NCBI GenBank assembly: GCA_026874595.1
Contig: CM049306.1
Coordinates: 4,604,019-4,668,018, forward strand
DNA length: 64,000 nt
Direction of reading: 5' to 3'
Origin: Sipunculus nudus
Lineage: Eukaryota; Annelida; Sipuncula; Golfingiida; Sipunculidae
In this document: piece by piece, positions 1-11,021 of the stretch
Layout of the letters: each line of letters starts with the position of its first letter
Position numbering within the stretch: position 1 is the stretch's first letter
The notes under the pieces: generated by a model
Told to the model about the DNA's origin: nothing
What the model saw: the letters and a program-made list of their open reading frames with translations, nothing else
Database searches by the model: none
Position numbers and translations under genes: made by a program

Positions 1-1324
1 AGCTGTTTCAGCACAGGCAATTAAAAAAAAGCATGAGCAACATAGTAATACAATACACTCACATCAGTATCACGGAACTGGGGATCTTCTTTAAGGTTTT
101 ATCTTCCTTGGTTGGACCCCTCTTTTTTCCTAAATTATGCATCCGCTGACAAACTGACAAAAAATAATTATCGATTTATGAATAGCTATATTCTTTAGCG
201 AAAGTACAAATCTTCCTTTCACATTTTGTCATACATAATTTAATTATTATATTATATTACTATAATTTTTATATAATTTCACTTTGTGGTTTTTTTTTTC
301 ATTTTTGTCCACGTAATTGCGATTCCCTTTAAAGGGAGCAGTCTTTTATCATTCCTTAATTTTAAAGGAATTCTCTATAGTCCGCCAATTTATGTTGTAT
401 GTGACATATTGCTGATTCAAATGAATACTCTGTTGTCCGCCAGTTAATGTTGTATGTTACATTTGGCTGATACAGGTGACACATAGTGTACAATATTTTT
501 TCCAGGCTTTTGTATAGAATTTAAAATAAAGGAGCCAATTGTTTGAAATTTAATCGTTAGACCACTACATGGTGTAGACCATACGTCTTGTATGAAGAGC
601 CGTACCATAACAAAAGCGCCCGAGCTGTTCTCGCTCGGTAACGGTATAGCGTATACCGGCATATTAATTGTCAGCTCCATCAAGGTGACTGCATGTCTGT
701 GAATGTTGTCGCACGAGCTGACCCGTAGCGATAACTCAGTCGCACAGTCTAAACTCAGTCTGAACACCACACAGGGAACATAGTTGTCCCTCTTCTTCAA
801 AATGATTGGGAGCGGACACCGAACATCTTTTTTAACAAGATTATTAACAACAACAAAAAAAAAAAAAAAAAAAAAGAGTAAAAAATACATAAAGACCATA
901 CAAACATAGATGTACATAGACACAAAAACATAAAGAAAAACATACACAAACATGTAAACAGACATATCATTGGCAATATTCGTTTGAAAGTCATGTTTCG
1001 CTAAGTTTTTTTTTTTAACTTATTTAACATTAGCAATAATACAACCATGTAGAACAGAATCCCCCAAAAGAACCAACAACACGGAATTAAAGTATTTATA
1101 CACATATTAATCAGTCAAAATACTGTTAATTAGTTGTTTTCATTAATTCATTAGTTTTAATGGAGGTTTATTTAAGCCATTCTATTATGCTGAAAGTTTA
1201 AACCATTTAATTTGGTGTTTATTTTTCTTGCATCTTTTAATTGCTATATTTTGTTGTTTTGTGTATATCTTTAATGTACACACCAAGACCCTGAAACGTA
1301 TAGGTATCTTCTCGTAGCATCTAC

Positions 1325-1327
<3 letters not shown>
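1..1327. other. AT-rich sequence, no gene seen
   Basis: No coding region is supported here. Open frames between 444 and 994 depend on an A/T homopolymer near 856-875 and give low-complexity Phe/Leu/Val-rich peptides. Positions about 79-150 resemble the right part of the GGATCCGC-ended repeat at 13790-13895 (shared words TTGGACCCCTC and TTTTCCTAA, then ATCCGC), so this is probably an old fragment of that repeat. Confidence 0.6.

Positions 1328-1391
<64 letters not shown>
1328..1391. repeat. (TA)n microsatellite
   Basis: An uninterrupted TA dinucleotide run directly abuts the 5' LTR of the gypsy element. The sequence after the 3' LTR is also TA-rich, which suggests insertion into a TA microsatellite. 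This also makes the target-site duplication hard to define. Confidence 0.9.
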
Positions 1392-1395
<4 letters not shown>

Positions 1396-2131
1396 ACATG
1401 TGCTCTTTTGATTATGTGACACGGGCGTAACTCCTGTTGTGGCGCTCGTGTCTGGCCGCGTATTACATTCTATGTTTAATCCCTACTGGTTAAGCTCTCG
1501 TTGTCATTGCAGCCTTGGGTTTTCACGCCTGGTCGTGGGTCACGTGATGAGCCTGGTCTGTGGAGATACACAGCGAAGTGGAAAATTCTCGGCTTGCGGT
1601 TTGAAGGTATATAAAGGGGTGTGTTTTAGAAGAGAAGGGCAGACAGCAGAGCAGATTCCAGCGCACGTAGAAGCGTGTGTCAGATTCTAAGACCTTATCC
1701 GACGAATGCGGCAATTATACATTTTTAAAGACTTTCTCCTGGATTTTATGCATTGGGACTTCAGTTTACTTTCTGGATGTGACAAGAACTTTCCACTGGA
1801 CTGACATTCTCCGAGAGTTTACATTTAAAGGACTTATCGTGGTGACGGTATTGGTATCCAGGTACTGTACCATTATCTTTCTGTGTGATTGTATTGCCTG
1901 TTGCTACAACGCTGTTTCACCGTATAATTGTATTGATTTAGTGTATTGTATTGTGAGGGTTGTTTTAAGAATAAATTATAGTTATTTATTAACAAAAACC
2001 ACTGACTTCTTTATTCATTCCCCTAGTCATTTCACGCTGCCTAGTGTTACAGAATCTGATTTTTATTTATCTCCGTAACAAATTTATGCTCGTCACGACT
2101 ACGTGGTCTGTTTTTATTAAGCCCCGTAACA
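1392..2131 (+). repeat. 5' LTR (740 bp)
   Basis: It starts TGTTAC and ends GTAACA, a perfect 6-bp terminal inverted repeat. It is near-identical to 6426-7228 across its length, except that the 3' copy has 59 extra bases (6610-6668). A TATATAAA box lies at 1608-1615 and an AATAAA signal at 1970-1975. That order (U3 promoter, R, polyadenylation signal) is standard for an LTR. Confidence 0.92.
1608..1615 (+). promoter_or_regulatory. LTR TATA box
   Basis: TATATAAA followed by GGGG, within the U3 part of the 5' LTR and about 360 bp before the AATAAA signal. The same box is at 6701-6708 in the 3' LTR, so it was kept when the element was copied. Confidence 0.6.

Positions 2132-2183
<52 letters not shown>
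2132..2183. repeat. (CA)n/(TA)n microsatellite after the 5' LTR
   Basis: A CA run followed by a TA run occupies the place where the tRNA primer binding site should begin. The next 100 bases (2184-2288) contain a G-run and a C-rich word typical of a small interspersed repeat and have no gag similarity. The gap marks a deletion or replacement of the element's leader. Confidence 0.85.
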
Positions 2184-2184
<1 letters not shown>

Positions 2185-2289
2185 AGTATAAGATTAAGTA
2201 AAATTTGGAAAGGATTGCGAGTATACTGGATGCAACCGGGAGGGGGGGGGGGGCATGGCCCCCTGAGGCCCCCCCTATGGCTACACCCC

Positions 2290-2653
2290 TGCTAGTAGTC
2301 CTGATAGTCCAACAAAGCCCATAGCTACACCTCAGTCCACGTCCACTGTGTCTAAGTCCAACAAAGACCAGTCATTTTCAAAGAAAATCTGTCATTACTA
2401 CAAGAAAGAAGGTCATCTAATATCTGACTGCTGGAAACTTGCGAATAAACCAAATAGCAAACCTTCTGGGTTTGTTTCAAAATCTATGCATAACATAATA
2501 CAAGAGCCAGGCTCTTTTCATGTAAATAAGGGGTACAACTTCTTTGTTGACTCAAATAAAGGGTTTGATGCTACGGAGGCCCAAGTGACGTCTGAATCCA
2601 AGGAAGAATCCGTAGCTTGTGGGGTAAAAACCTCAGTGGATTCAAGGAATTAA
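2290..2653 (+). pseudogene. gag remnant with damaged zinc knuckle
   Basis: An open frame ends at the TAA at 2651-2653. It encodes a Ser/Thr/Lys-rich stretch and one CCHC-type knuckle of spacing C-x2-C-x4-H-x4-C, starting at 2390. The second Cys is Tyr (codon 2399-2401, TAC), one base from a Cys codon, so zinc binding would fail. After the knuckle the frame is rich in Ser, Asn and Lys. The N-terminal capsid region of gag is absent: upstream is the microsatellite and a G/C-rich repeat fragment. I assign it to gag from the knuckle and its position before the protease. Confidence 0.75.
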
Positions 2654-3260
2654 ATAAGGCTATAGGTCCTTTCAAGACTCCTGCGAGGATTATTCTCTAA
2701 TTGAGGCTAAGTCCTTTTATGACTCTTGCGAGAATATTTCAAATGAGGCCAGGTCCTCTTATGACAAACAAAAGTTTGTTTCTGCTGAGGAAAATTCCTC
2801 TGTTGACTCCCATGAGGAGTTTGATGATAAAAAGGATGTAGATTCCTTAGATGACTCTGAAACAGAGTTTATGACTGATACTGTCAATGTCAGTTTTTTG
2901 TTTGATGAGGCTGAGGTAGTAGATTCCTCTCTTGACTCTGAAATGGAGTTATTTGAACCATTCATACATAATGGTTTTGTTTTACTTTCAAGTGATTTTT
3001 CAGATTCTAACCCTATTAGAATTTTGAGGGACACTGGTTCAGACCAGACTCTCATGTTAGCAAACACTTTGCCATTTTCTATTAGGTCCTTTACTGGTGC
3101 ACATGCACTTGTTAATGGTATATTTTCAGACAGGCACACATCAGTTCCGCTTCACAGTATCCATTTAAAGTCAGATTTGATTTCTGGGAATATTACTGTG
3201 GGCATAAGAATACTTTACCCTTTAAGGGAATTCAGTTGCTACTAGGCAATGATGTTGCAG
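2654..3260 (+). pseudogene. Retroelement aspartic protease remnant
   Basis: The first 200 bases encode an acidic, Ser/Asp/Glu-rich linker with near-repeated short blocks. A retropepsin-like region follows, with the active-site triplet Asp-Thr-Gly in the context LRDTGSDQTLM (about 3023-3055). The C-terminal protease motif, hydrophobic residues then LLGND, appears in a different frame from about 3236, so a one-base indel near 3200-3210 splits the domain. In the intact family the protease lies between gag and pol and is released by self-cleavage. This copy cannot make a continuous product. Confidence 0.75.
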
Positions 3261-3479
3261 GCGATAAAGTGCAGCCTGTACCGATAGTGACAGAAAAACC
3301 GTCACTTGATCAGGACACTGATCCGGAAAGTCAGGAAATTCCTGGTTTGTACCCTTCATGTGCTGTAACTAGATCTATGCCCAAGAAAAACACACATGAG
3401 GATAATGGTCCAGATAGTAACACTCTGGGAGTCACTTGTGACTCGTCGAACGACTCGCCCGTACAGGATACAGCATTCT

Positions 3480-4413
3480 CAAGGTCAGAACTTATCGCGG
3501 AACAGCATAAGGACCCTGATATTTCATGTTTGTTTCCAAGGGCAGTTTCTAAAGATGAACTGTCACAGAACCCGGTTTGTTTCAATGTCAAAAATGGAGT
3601 GCTTATGCGTAAATGGCGACCACCTGATGAATGTAATAATGATGAGTGGGCCATCAAACATCAAATAGTAATGCCCAAAAGCTTTCACAGTAAGTTCTAA
3701 GCATTGCACATGAGGCTCCTTTGTCTGTCCATTTAGGTATAAATAAAACTTATCAGAAAGTTAGTACACACTTCTATTGGCCTAACCTCAGGAAAGATGT
3801 TGTACAATATTGTAAATTATGCCATACATGCCAGATGGTAGGCAAGCCCAATCAGATTCCTCCTAAGGCCCCACTTAGGCCTATTCCTGCTTTCGAGGAA
3901 CCATCCAGTAGGATTATTGTTGATTGTGTTGGACCACTGCCCAAAACAAAATCTGGACATGAATACTTGCTGACAATCGTGTGCACATCTACCAGGTTCC
4001 TTTAGGCAATACCATTGCGCAAAATTAATGCCAAAAGTGTTGTCAAAGCTCTGACCAAGTTTTTTACGACTTTTGGATTACCAAAATCCGTCCAGTCTGA
4101 CCAAGGGTCTAATTTTATGTCTGGCTTATTCCAACAAGTTATGCTTGAGCTAGGTATAAAACAGTACAGCTCTTCGCCATACCATCCTGAAAGTCGGGGC
4201 GCCCTCGAGCGTTTTCACCAGACATTAAAAAACATGATAAGGACTTATTGCTATGACACACAGAAAGACTGGGATGAAGTAATCCACCTATTGCTGTTTT
4301 CTGTCAGAGAATCCTTTCAGGAGTCCTTGGGTTTCAGTCCCTTTGAACTAATTTTCGGACATGGACCTCGAACGGAAGTTCCATTGAAACTGCTTAAAGA
4401 AAACCTCGTGTGA
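3480..4413 (+). pseudogene. Integrase remnant, located before RT
   Basis: The order is: an N-terminal segment like that preceding gypsy integrases (3480-3700); an H2C2 zinc-binding region with HLGINKTY and CKLCHTC (3730-3835); and a catalytic core with all three acidic residues, Asp in IIVDCVGP (codon 3922-3924), Asp in QSDQGSNF (about 4096) and Glu in GALERFHQ (about 4207). Integrase inserts the cDNA copy into host DNA. Breaks: a frame change near 3695, an in-frame TAG at 4003-4005, and another frame change near 4412. The striking point is its place ahead of RT, as in Ty1/copia and Gmr1, although the sequence is of gypsy type. Confidence 0.88.
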
Positions 4414-4760
4414 AAATCCTGATTGTCTTAGTTTACTGCAGTATGTCTCAGACTTTCTCACTAAACTGCACAATGCTTGTGAGATTGCAAAGTCAAATAT
4501 AAAATCTGCACAAAGTGAAATGAAAACAAAGTATGACAATCACACTGTAAATAGGACGTTTGAGCCTGGTGAAAAGGTCCTTGCCTTACTTCCCATCCCT
4601 GGCAGACCTCTGCAAACTAGGTATTTTGGTCCTTACATTGTTGACAAGAAAGTCAGTGATTTAAATTACATACTGTTGACACCAGATAGACGTAAGAAGA
4701 AACAACTGTGCCATGTTAACATGTTGAAACCATATTATGACAGAAATAGCACATCAGATG
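4414..4760 (+). pseudogene. Integrase C-terminal GPY/F-type domain remnant
   Basis: After the frame change near 4412 the reading continues through a Lys-rich helix (4490-4540). It then reaches a basic region with the words FEPGEKVL and TRYFGPYIV, followed by LNYIL and CHVNMLKPYY. This is the GPY/F module found at the C terminus of many gypsy integrases, thought to help target or multimerise the enzyme. It is in the same frame as the RT that follows, consistent with one pol polyprotein in the ancestor. Confidence 0.75.
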
Positions 4761-5785
4761 TTGTACAAAATGTTACTGCTGTTAATTTTGTAAAAACTGA
4801 CCCTGAACCAGTTAAAGTAGATACTTATTGTAAGTGTGATGTGGACATTCAGTGTGGTACAGTACCATTAAAAAACTCAGACGTGATGAAAAACCTGTAT
4901 GCCAAACTGTCACACCTTACCGCACAAGAACAACAAGATCTCGAGAACCTGCTGCGGAATTATGAACATTTGTTTAGTGACATTCCAACGCGAACTAACA
5001 TGTTGTGCCATGACGTCGATGTTGGCGAGGCAAGCGCAGTCAAGCAACATCCATACAGACTGAATCCAGAAAAGCAAAAGTATCTACAGGATGAGATTCA
5101 ATATTTGCTGGACAATGATTTTATTGAACCTAGTAACAGTAACTGGAGTTCACCATGTATTCTTGTGCCAAAACCTGATGGAAGTTACCGTATGTGCACA
5201 GATTATCGAAAACTGAACTCTGTCACCAAGACTGACACGTTCCCGATTCCGAGGATCGATGATTGTATTGATAGAGTCGTTAGCTCCAGATATGTCTCCA
5301 AGTTTGACTTGCTAAAAGGATTCTGGCAAGTTCCGCTGACAGAACGAGCGAAAGAAGTGTTCGCATTTGTGACGTTAGAACTGTACCAGTATAAAGTTAT
5401 GCTCTTTGGCATGAAGAACTCGCCAGCCACATTCCAGCGCCTCATCCATATGGGTGTTAAGGACATTCAGGACTGTGACGCATATATTGAGGACCTTATC
5501 GTGTACAGCGACACCTGGGAGAAACATCTGCAAATTCTTCACGACCTCTTAAAAAGTCTCAGTGAAGCACGTCTGACCGTAAACTTAGTGAAATCTGAGT
5601 TTTGTCATGCACAAGTAACATTTTTGGGTCATATTGTAGGGCAGGGTCAGGTAAAACCTATTGATGCTAAGATAAGTGCTTTTTCTGCATTTCCTAGACC
5701 AGAAAACAAAAAAACAAATAATGCGTTTTCTTGGTATGGTTGGATACTACAGGAAGTTTTGTCCAAATTTTTCTGCTGTAGCTGA
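4761..5785 (+). pseudogene. Ty3/gypsy reverse transcriptase remnant
   Basis: A linker is followed by a gypsy-type RT from about 5040. Recognisable blocks in order are DNDFIEPSNSNWSSP, LVPKPDGSYRMCTDYRKLN, FPIPRIDD, SKFDLLKGFWQVPL, MLFGMKNSPATFQRL and YIEDLIVYS, then FLGHIVG in the thumb. The polymerase motif normally read as Y-x-D-D is Y-I-E-D here (Glu codon 5489-5491), a loss of one catalytic Asp. A frame change in the A-rich stretch near 5706-5718 separates RT from RNase H. The family's RT copies the element's RNA into DNA; this copy is inactive by both criteria. Confidence 0.92.
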
Positions 5786-6293
5786 ACCTTTGTCTAATTT
5801 GTTAAAGAAGAAACAAAAGTTTGTATGGAGTGTTCAGTGTGAAAATGCATTTCAGAATTTGAAAGCAATTCTGCAAAGTTCACCAGTTTTAGCAGCTGCA
5901 GACTTTTCAGTACCTTTTAAGTTAGCTGTAGATGCTAGTGATACTGCTGCTGGTGCTGTGTTGTTACAAGAAGGCAATGATGGCATAGATCATCCAATTT
6001 GTTATTTCTCAAGTAAGTTTAATGCAAACCAGAAATACTACTCCACTATTGAAAAAGAATGTTTGGCTTTGATTTTGGCGTTGCAACATTTTGAAGTTTA
6101 TGTTACTTCATCAGTCAGGCCTGTCATTGTCTTCAGTGATCACAATCCCCTTACGTTCATGAACAAGTTGAAGTGTAAAAATCAAAGATTGTTGAGATGG
6201 AAGTATTTGTTCTTACAGGATGACAATCTTGATATCGTACACATTAAGGGGAAAGATAATGTACTTGCTGATTGCTTATCGAGATGTTTTTGA
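5676..6293 (+). pseudogene. RNase H remnant of the gypsy element
   Basis: The frame overlaps the end of the RT frame and runs to a TGA at 6291-6293. It starts with the RT connection words GMVGYYRKFCPNFS, then an RNase H domain: LAVDASDTAAGAVLLQ, CYFSSKF, YYSTIEKECLAL, VFSDHNPL and HIKGKDNVLADCLSR. The acidic residues expected of RNase H can be seen (Asp in VDAS, Glu in EKE, Asp in SDHNP, Asp near NVLAD). No integrase follows; the next features are a hairpin, the polypurine tract and the 3' LTR, which confirms the unusual pol order. Confidence 0.9.
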
Positions 6294-6375
6294 AATGTTG
6301 AAAACAAGATGTTTATGTAATGTTGTAAATAAGATGATTTTTGAGATGTTGTAAAATTTTAGTGATTGTGATCGC

Positions 6376-6408
6376 AAAAAGAAAGTTTTCCGAGAAAACT
6401 TTCTTTTT
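6376..6408 (+). other. Perfect 15-bp hairpin before the 3' LTR
   Basis: A 15-base arm at 6376-6390 and its exact reverse complement at 6394-6408 are separated by CGA. The structure lies 6 bases before the polypurine tract, in a transcribed untranslated region of the element. Its role is unknown; RNA export, stability or priming are possibilities. Confidence 0.8.
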
Positions 6409-6414
6409 TCTTAC

Positions 6415-6425
6415 AGGAAGGGGAG
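6415..6425 (+). promoter_or_regulatory. Polypurine tract of the LTR element
   Basis: AGGAAGGGGAG directly abuts the TGTTAC start of the 3' LTR. In LTR retroelements such a tract resists RNase H and primes plus-strand DNA synthesis. Confidence 0.85.
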
Positions 6426-7228
6426 TGTTACAGGTGCTCTTTTGATTATGTGACACGGGCGTAACTCCTGTTGTGGCGCTCGTGTCTGGCCGCGTATTAC
6501 ATTCTATGTTAAATCCCTACTGGTTGAGCTCTCATTGTCATATAAGCCTTGGGTTTTCACGCCTAGTCGTGGGTCACGTGATGAGCCTGGTCTGTGGAGA
6601 TACACAGCGCTGTTTTTCTAGAGAATTCCTGAAACACGTGTTGTGCAAGATCTTATAGACTGTTCGAGAAGTGGAAAATTCTCGGCTTGAGGTGTGAAGG
6701 TATATAAAGGGGTGTGTTTTAGAACGGAAGGGCAGACAGCAGAGCAGATTCCAGCGGACGTAGAAATGTGTGTCAGGTTCTAAGACCTTATCCGACGAAT
6801 GCAGCAATTATACATTTTCAAAGACTTTCTCCTGGATTTTATGCATTGGGACTTCAGTTTACTTTCTGGATGTGACAAGAACTTTCCACTGGACTGTCAT
6901 TCTCCGAGAGTTTACATTTAAAGGACTTATCGTGGTGACGGTATTGGTATCCAGGTACTGTACCATTATCTTTCTGTGTGATTGTATTGACTTGTTGCTA
7001 TAACGCTGTTTTACTGTATAATTGTATTGATTTAGTGTATTGTATTGTTAGGGTTGTTTTAAGAATAAATATAGTTATTTGTTAACCAAAAACCACTGAC
7101 TTCTTTATTCATTCCCCTAGACATTTCACGCTGCCTAGTGTTACAGAATCTGATTTGTTTTTTATCTGCATTGCAAAATTTGTGTTCATCACGCATACGT
7201 GATCTGTTTTATATTAGGTTTCGTAACA
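6426..7228 (+). repeat. 3' LTR (803 bp)
   Basis: It matches 1392-2131 from TGTTAC to GTAACA, with scattered substitutions and an extra 59-bp block at 6610-6668 just upstream of the TATA box (6701-6708). AATAAA is at 7064-7069. The size difference between the LTRs of one element means either a later indel, or that the two LTRs come from different insertions. Confidence 0.92.
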
Positions 7229-7241
7229 TAATATGTATGTG

Positions 7242-7300
<59 letters not shown>

Positions 7301-10300
7301 TTGGTTACTAATGCGAGCATGTTTATCCATTCATGTTCACTGTTATTAAAGAGAAATTCTTTACTGGATAAATATGATAATAGAACTCTGGACTCTTGTT
7401 CACTTAGCTTACTCTGAATATCTGACAAAAGAGTGACTGTAAAAGAACTTTTTCTAAGACACTTAGTTGGCAATTTTTTTTTAATTGAGAACTGTAGCTT
7501 ATTGTAGATCCTCTGATGGCCGACCATCTTTGCCTATCATCAATTTCAATTATTGTTTGATTAGTAATTCTGTCACAGACTAAAGTATCTCACATCGCAC
7601 ATGTACCTATAAACTATAACGTCCATCTCAAGATGCTACATATGAAGATGTACTCTGAGAGAAACACTCCAAAGATCTGCATGAGGTTTACTTCTATACA
7701 ATGCACAATCCTGGCACATATACAGATCGAGTAGCTGAGTGGGACAGAGGAGGAGAATTATCGGCCCAATCATACCTCAATTTCGTTAAGGATTTTGCCC
7801 GACTGCACATTTCATTGCGACTCTACCTCAACAAGCATAACCATATGGCTTATTCAAACTTGAACAATTAGTTTATAAAATCATATAGTTGACATAAAAT
7901 CCAAAAACAATTTCTGACTCTAGCCAATAAATCTTAGCATGTACGTTTACTAAGGTACAAAAAACTATTCTTTTAGACTTGATGAACATGATACAATTAC
8001 GTTTCTATAATTAATGTACATACCATATGCGACTAGGTGCACATATCCTCCGAATACACTTTTGAATTTGATGAACATCGTACGATTACTTTGAATAAAA
8101 TTTTGTTATACTGGACGTTGGACATATTAATAATAAAAGATGCATATATACATATTTATTTAAACATGCAAACCAGAATGATATATTATTATATTTAGTG
8201 TATTTTTTTTAACCCTTTACTTCTTATCTCCCTTGTAATAGACTCTATCACTATTAATAAATGTATTCAAGAACTGACATTGGAAATCTAAGGCCTTGTT
8301 TGATTTATTTTTACTTAAGATTTTCATTGATTGAAATTTGTTGAAAATTCAAACGACATCCTATAATCTAAAAACTCTCAACACTGCATAAAACACTGTA
8401 GTTTCTTGCTAAATAACACAAAATTAACGGACGTGGGGCCTATAATTATAGACGAATATACGTAAATCAGCACTGCGGACTAAACGTTATTAAAAATGAA
8501 TAAAGGCTCTAATAAAACAGTGTTTGCCTCCTGCTATAAATATGTTAGTGTTGTGTACACTCAATGTCGGAGACATTAGTCACGTATTTATTGACAGGAA
8601 GCCCAGGCCATTCGATACGGGATGTCTGAGTAACGTCAGAGTAACCATGTCTGGATAATTTCCTTGACTCGTCTCTCTCCCACGTGACTTCCGGTTGAAA
8701 GTCATCAGTGAGGTACACAGGTGTGGAACGGCAAAATGGTCGTGGTGGTCTCTATGCAGCCAGGCATAGACAATGTCCCACGTTCATACGTCGGCGACGA
8801 GCATTATATTTCGTATATTAAGTATAAAAAGGGTCTTTATTCTTATTTCACTGTACTGTAGGAGTCATGCATTTAAAAACAAACCTTTTTTTAAAAACTC
8901 TATAAAAGTGAAGTGACGTAGATATAAAAAAGAACATGAAAGTTAAAGAATATTTAGGATTGTGGATGATCAAACAAGTAACAAATCCCAAAGCCAATTG
9001 AGCAATAGGGGCCAATCACCTCAGACTGGTCTCAAGTAATGCCTACAGATGTCGCTTTTTCTTGCAACGGGCTCATTTGGTTCAGTTTTGTAGGGACAGG
9101 GTGATGTGTAGTCCGCCACGTACGGACTCCATTTATCTGTGATACGGAGTCCGACCGTCTGGCAGTGAGAGTTCACCCTGCCGTTCATTGAAGGACCTGT
9201 AACATGAATTACCACTGCTTGTTGTGCGATAGAGAAACAATCTTGTATTTATATATAGAAATAAACTTTTTATGTATCAAATTAAATCGATATATCACCT
9301 TTATGTGCGCCTGTAAATGTTTTTTTATCCTTTGAACTGTCGGGGTTCAGATGTTGCATGCCAACTGGACACCGCCGGAAAAGGAATCCCATGCAAATTA
9401 GGTGGGCAATCTATGCAAAAGATGAATTCAGGGGGGCTTTTCCCAGGAATGCCAGTGCCGTGCACTAGGATAGACCATATTTTCATAAGCATCCTTCCCA
9501 TCATACATCGCTTGTTGTCAATGATGCTAAATTCCTATTGGTTGTTCCAACCGGAAAGCGCCATCGGCCAGACGGAGACGATGCAATATATCTGACTTCA
9601 TCCAGAGTAAGTGCCCATACTTTATTAATGCTGATCATCCAGCAAAAGTTTTGGTCCCAACGGAGTCTAAGCATCTGTAACAATTATAATATGTGGGGTT
9701 TGTTTGGTGTCCTCACGCTTCACAAGGCATATACGTGTCTGAGGGTCTGTACGGATCCGTTCAAACTTAGATAGTATAGACTCTCCCCGCCAGAGGCTGC
9801 AGCGCTTGTATTGTTTACTATATATGTTAGCGCTGCAAGACTGCAGCAAGGTGATGTGTGGATCCTTTATGTCGGTACTGCATTTTTCTCGGTTTTTGGC
9901 CTGGTGACGCGCGGTTCTGTTATATTTTCTTTGAGATATCAATTATCAGGATGGAATATTTGAACATTTGTAACTCCACAGGAATAAAACTGTATAACAT
10001 GTATGGGAAGTATATATAGTAAGAGAATGCGCGGGTAAAAATAGCTCGTGTAAAACTACTGAAAAAAATCGCCATAACTGTATAAAACACGAACATCATA
10101 TTACAAATGAAGTAATATATAACTGTTATCCCCTGTTTGCATAAACTATAGTTGACTGAAAGCATATAAACAGCGTTCAAAATATCTGGTTCTGTCAGCA
10201 AAGAAATTTTAATGACACATTCTTGCACACCGCTTACAGTATTAGACGATAAAGAACTTCCTTAAAATGATATTGATAGCCCTCTAGCTGTTGTGGTGGA

Positions 10301-10340
10301 CCGCCAGGTATGCCACGTAAGGATAATCACACAGACACAA
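7229..10340. other. Intergenic sequence, no gene seen
   Basis: A TA microsatellite lies at about 7235-7296. The rest is AT-rich unique-looking sequence. Open frames here are short, with no family I recognise (for example minus 7297-7527, rich in Lys, Leu and Ser). No splice-bounded coding exon could be supported. Confidence 0.6.
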
Positions 10341-10557
10341 CAGGGGCGGATTCAGGATTTAGGAAAAGGGGGGGGGGGGGGTCCAACCCAGGATGAGTAA
10401 AGAAAACCCTAAAAAAAAGGTCCTCAGGTTTGGAAAAGGGGGGGGGGGTCCAAGCCGCAAAATTTTGTCTGAAGCCCTTAGAAAACGTTTTTTTCTGATG
10501 ATAAAGAGGGGGGGGGACCCCTGGAAACCCCCCCCCCCCCCCCGGATCCGCTTCTGC
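10341..10557. repeat. Small G/C-tract repeat with GCGGAT ends
   Basis: The unit begins near GCGGATTCAGGATT and ends CGGATCCGCTTCTG, so the ends are imperfect inverted repeats (GCGGATYC against GGATCCGC). In between are three long G runs and a C run of about 16. Related sequence is at 13790-13895 and a fragment at about 79-150, and similar words occur near 12240-12420. It looks like a nonautonomous MITE-type family. No target-site duplication could be fixed. Confidence 0.55.
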
Positions 10558-10997
10558 ACAAAGCCAGAGAACATTTGTCTGAACTCGGTCGGTCTGTCTA
10601 TGTTTCAGATAAGTCAGGTGCAGGGTCTGTATCTCCGAGGGTAAGTATCAACACGAAGTCTTTGCTTTATGGTAATACAATTATAATTAAAAATTATCAT
10701 TGGCAATTTGACAATATTTCAGTTTTATATATAGCGCCAAATCGAAAATAAAATCCTAATTAAGCGCTGTGCAATGGAACGCACAGAATCTACATTATAG
10801 GCAGTACAATTTTATGTAAAGTAAGAATTTAAAAGTAACAATTCAGACGGCACGTGTTATGAAATAAGGTTACAATGTTTCATAGAGCTAGACAAGGCCT
10901 ACACTGCGCAGAGTCATCGTGCTTTACTACACTGCGCAGAATCAGACCCACAAGAGTACGTCTCTGCTGGTCAGGGTTTGTTGGTACTGAAAGTTTA

Positions 10998-11021
10998 GGT
11001 AGACCGGGGCAAGACGCCCAC
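10998..11021 (+). repeat. 24-bp inverted repeat, left copy
   Basis: This 24-mer contains GGGGCAAGACGCCCAC and is the exact reverse complement of 13569-13592. Variants of GGGGCAAAACGCCC or its complement also occur at about 11185-11240 and 13160-13225. The two perfect copies may be ends of one 2.6-kb element (10998-13592) or members of a dispersed short family. Confidence 0.7.

Larger units (their letters stand above)
1392..7228 (+). mobile_element. Gmr1-like Ty3/gypsy LTR retrotransposon, decayed
   Basis: The element has two LTRs that begin TGTTAC and end GTAACA, a polypurine tract before the 3' LTR, and remnants of gag, protease, integrase, reverse transcriptase and RNase H. The RT and RNase H are of Ty3/gypsy type, but the integrase precedes them. 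This copia-like order is the hallmark of the Gmr1 group described by Goodwin and Poulter. The copy is dead: at least four frame breaks, an in-frame stop in integrase, and changes in the zinc knuckle and the RT active site. No env-like frame is seen. The sequence directly after the 5' LTR is a microsatellite, so the primer binding site and the start of gag are missing. Alternatively, the left LTR is a solo LTR beside a 5'-truncated element. Confidence 0.9.

Noticed and set aside
444-965. 173-codon minus frame
   Set aside because: The N-terminal half comes from an A/T homopolymer and low-complexity sequence; no domain.
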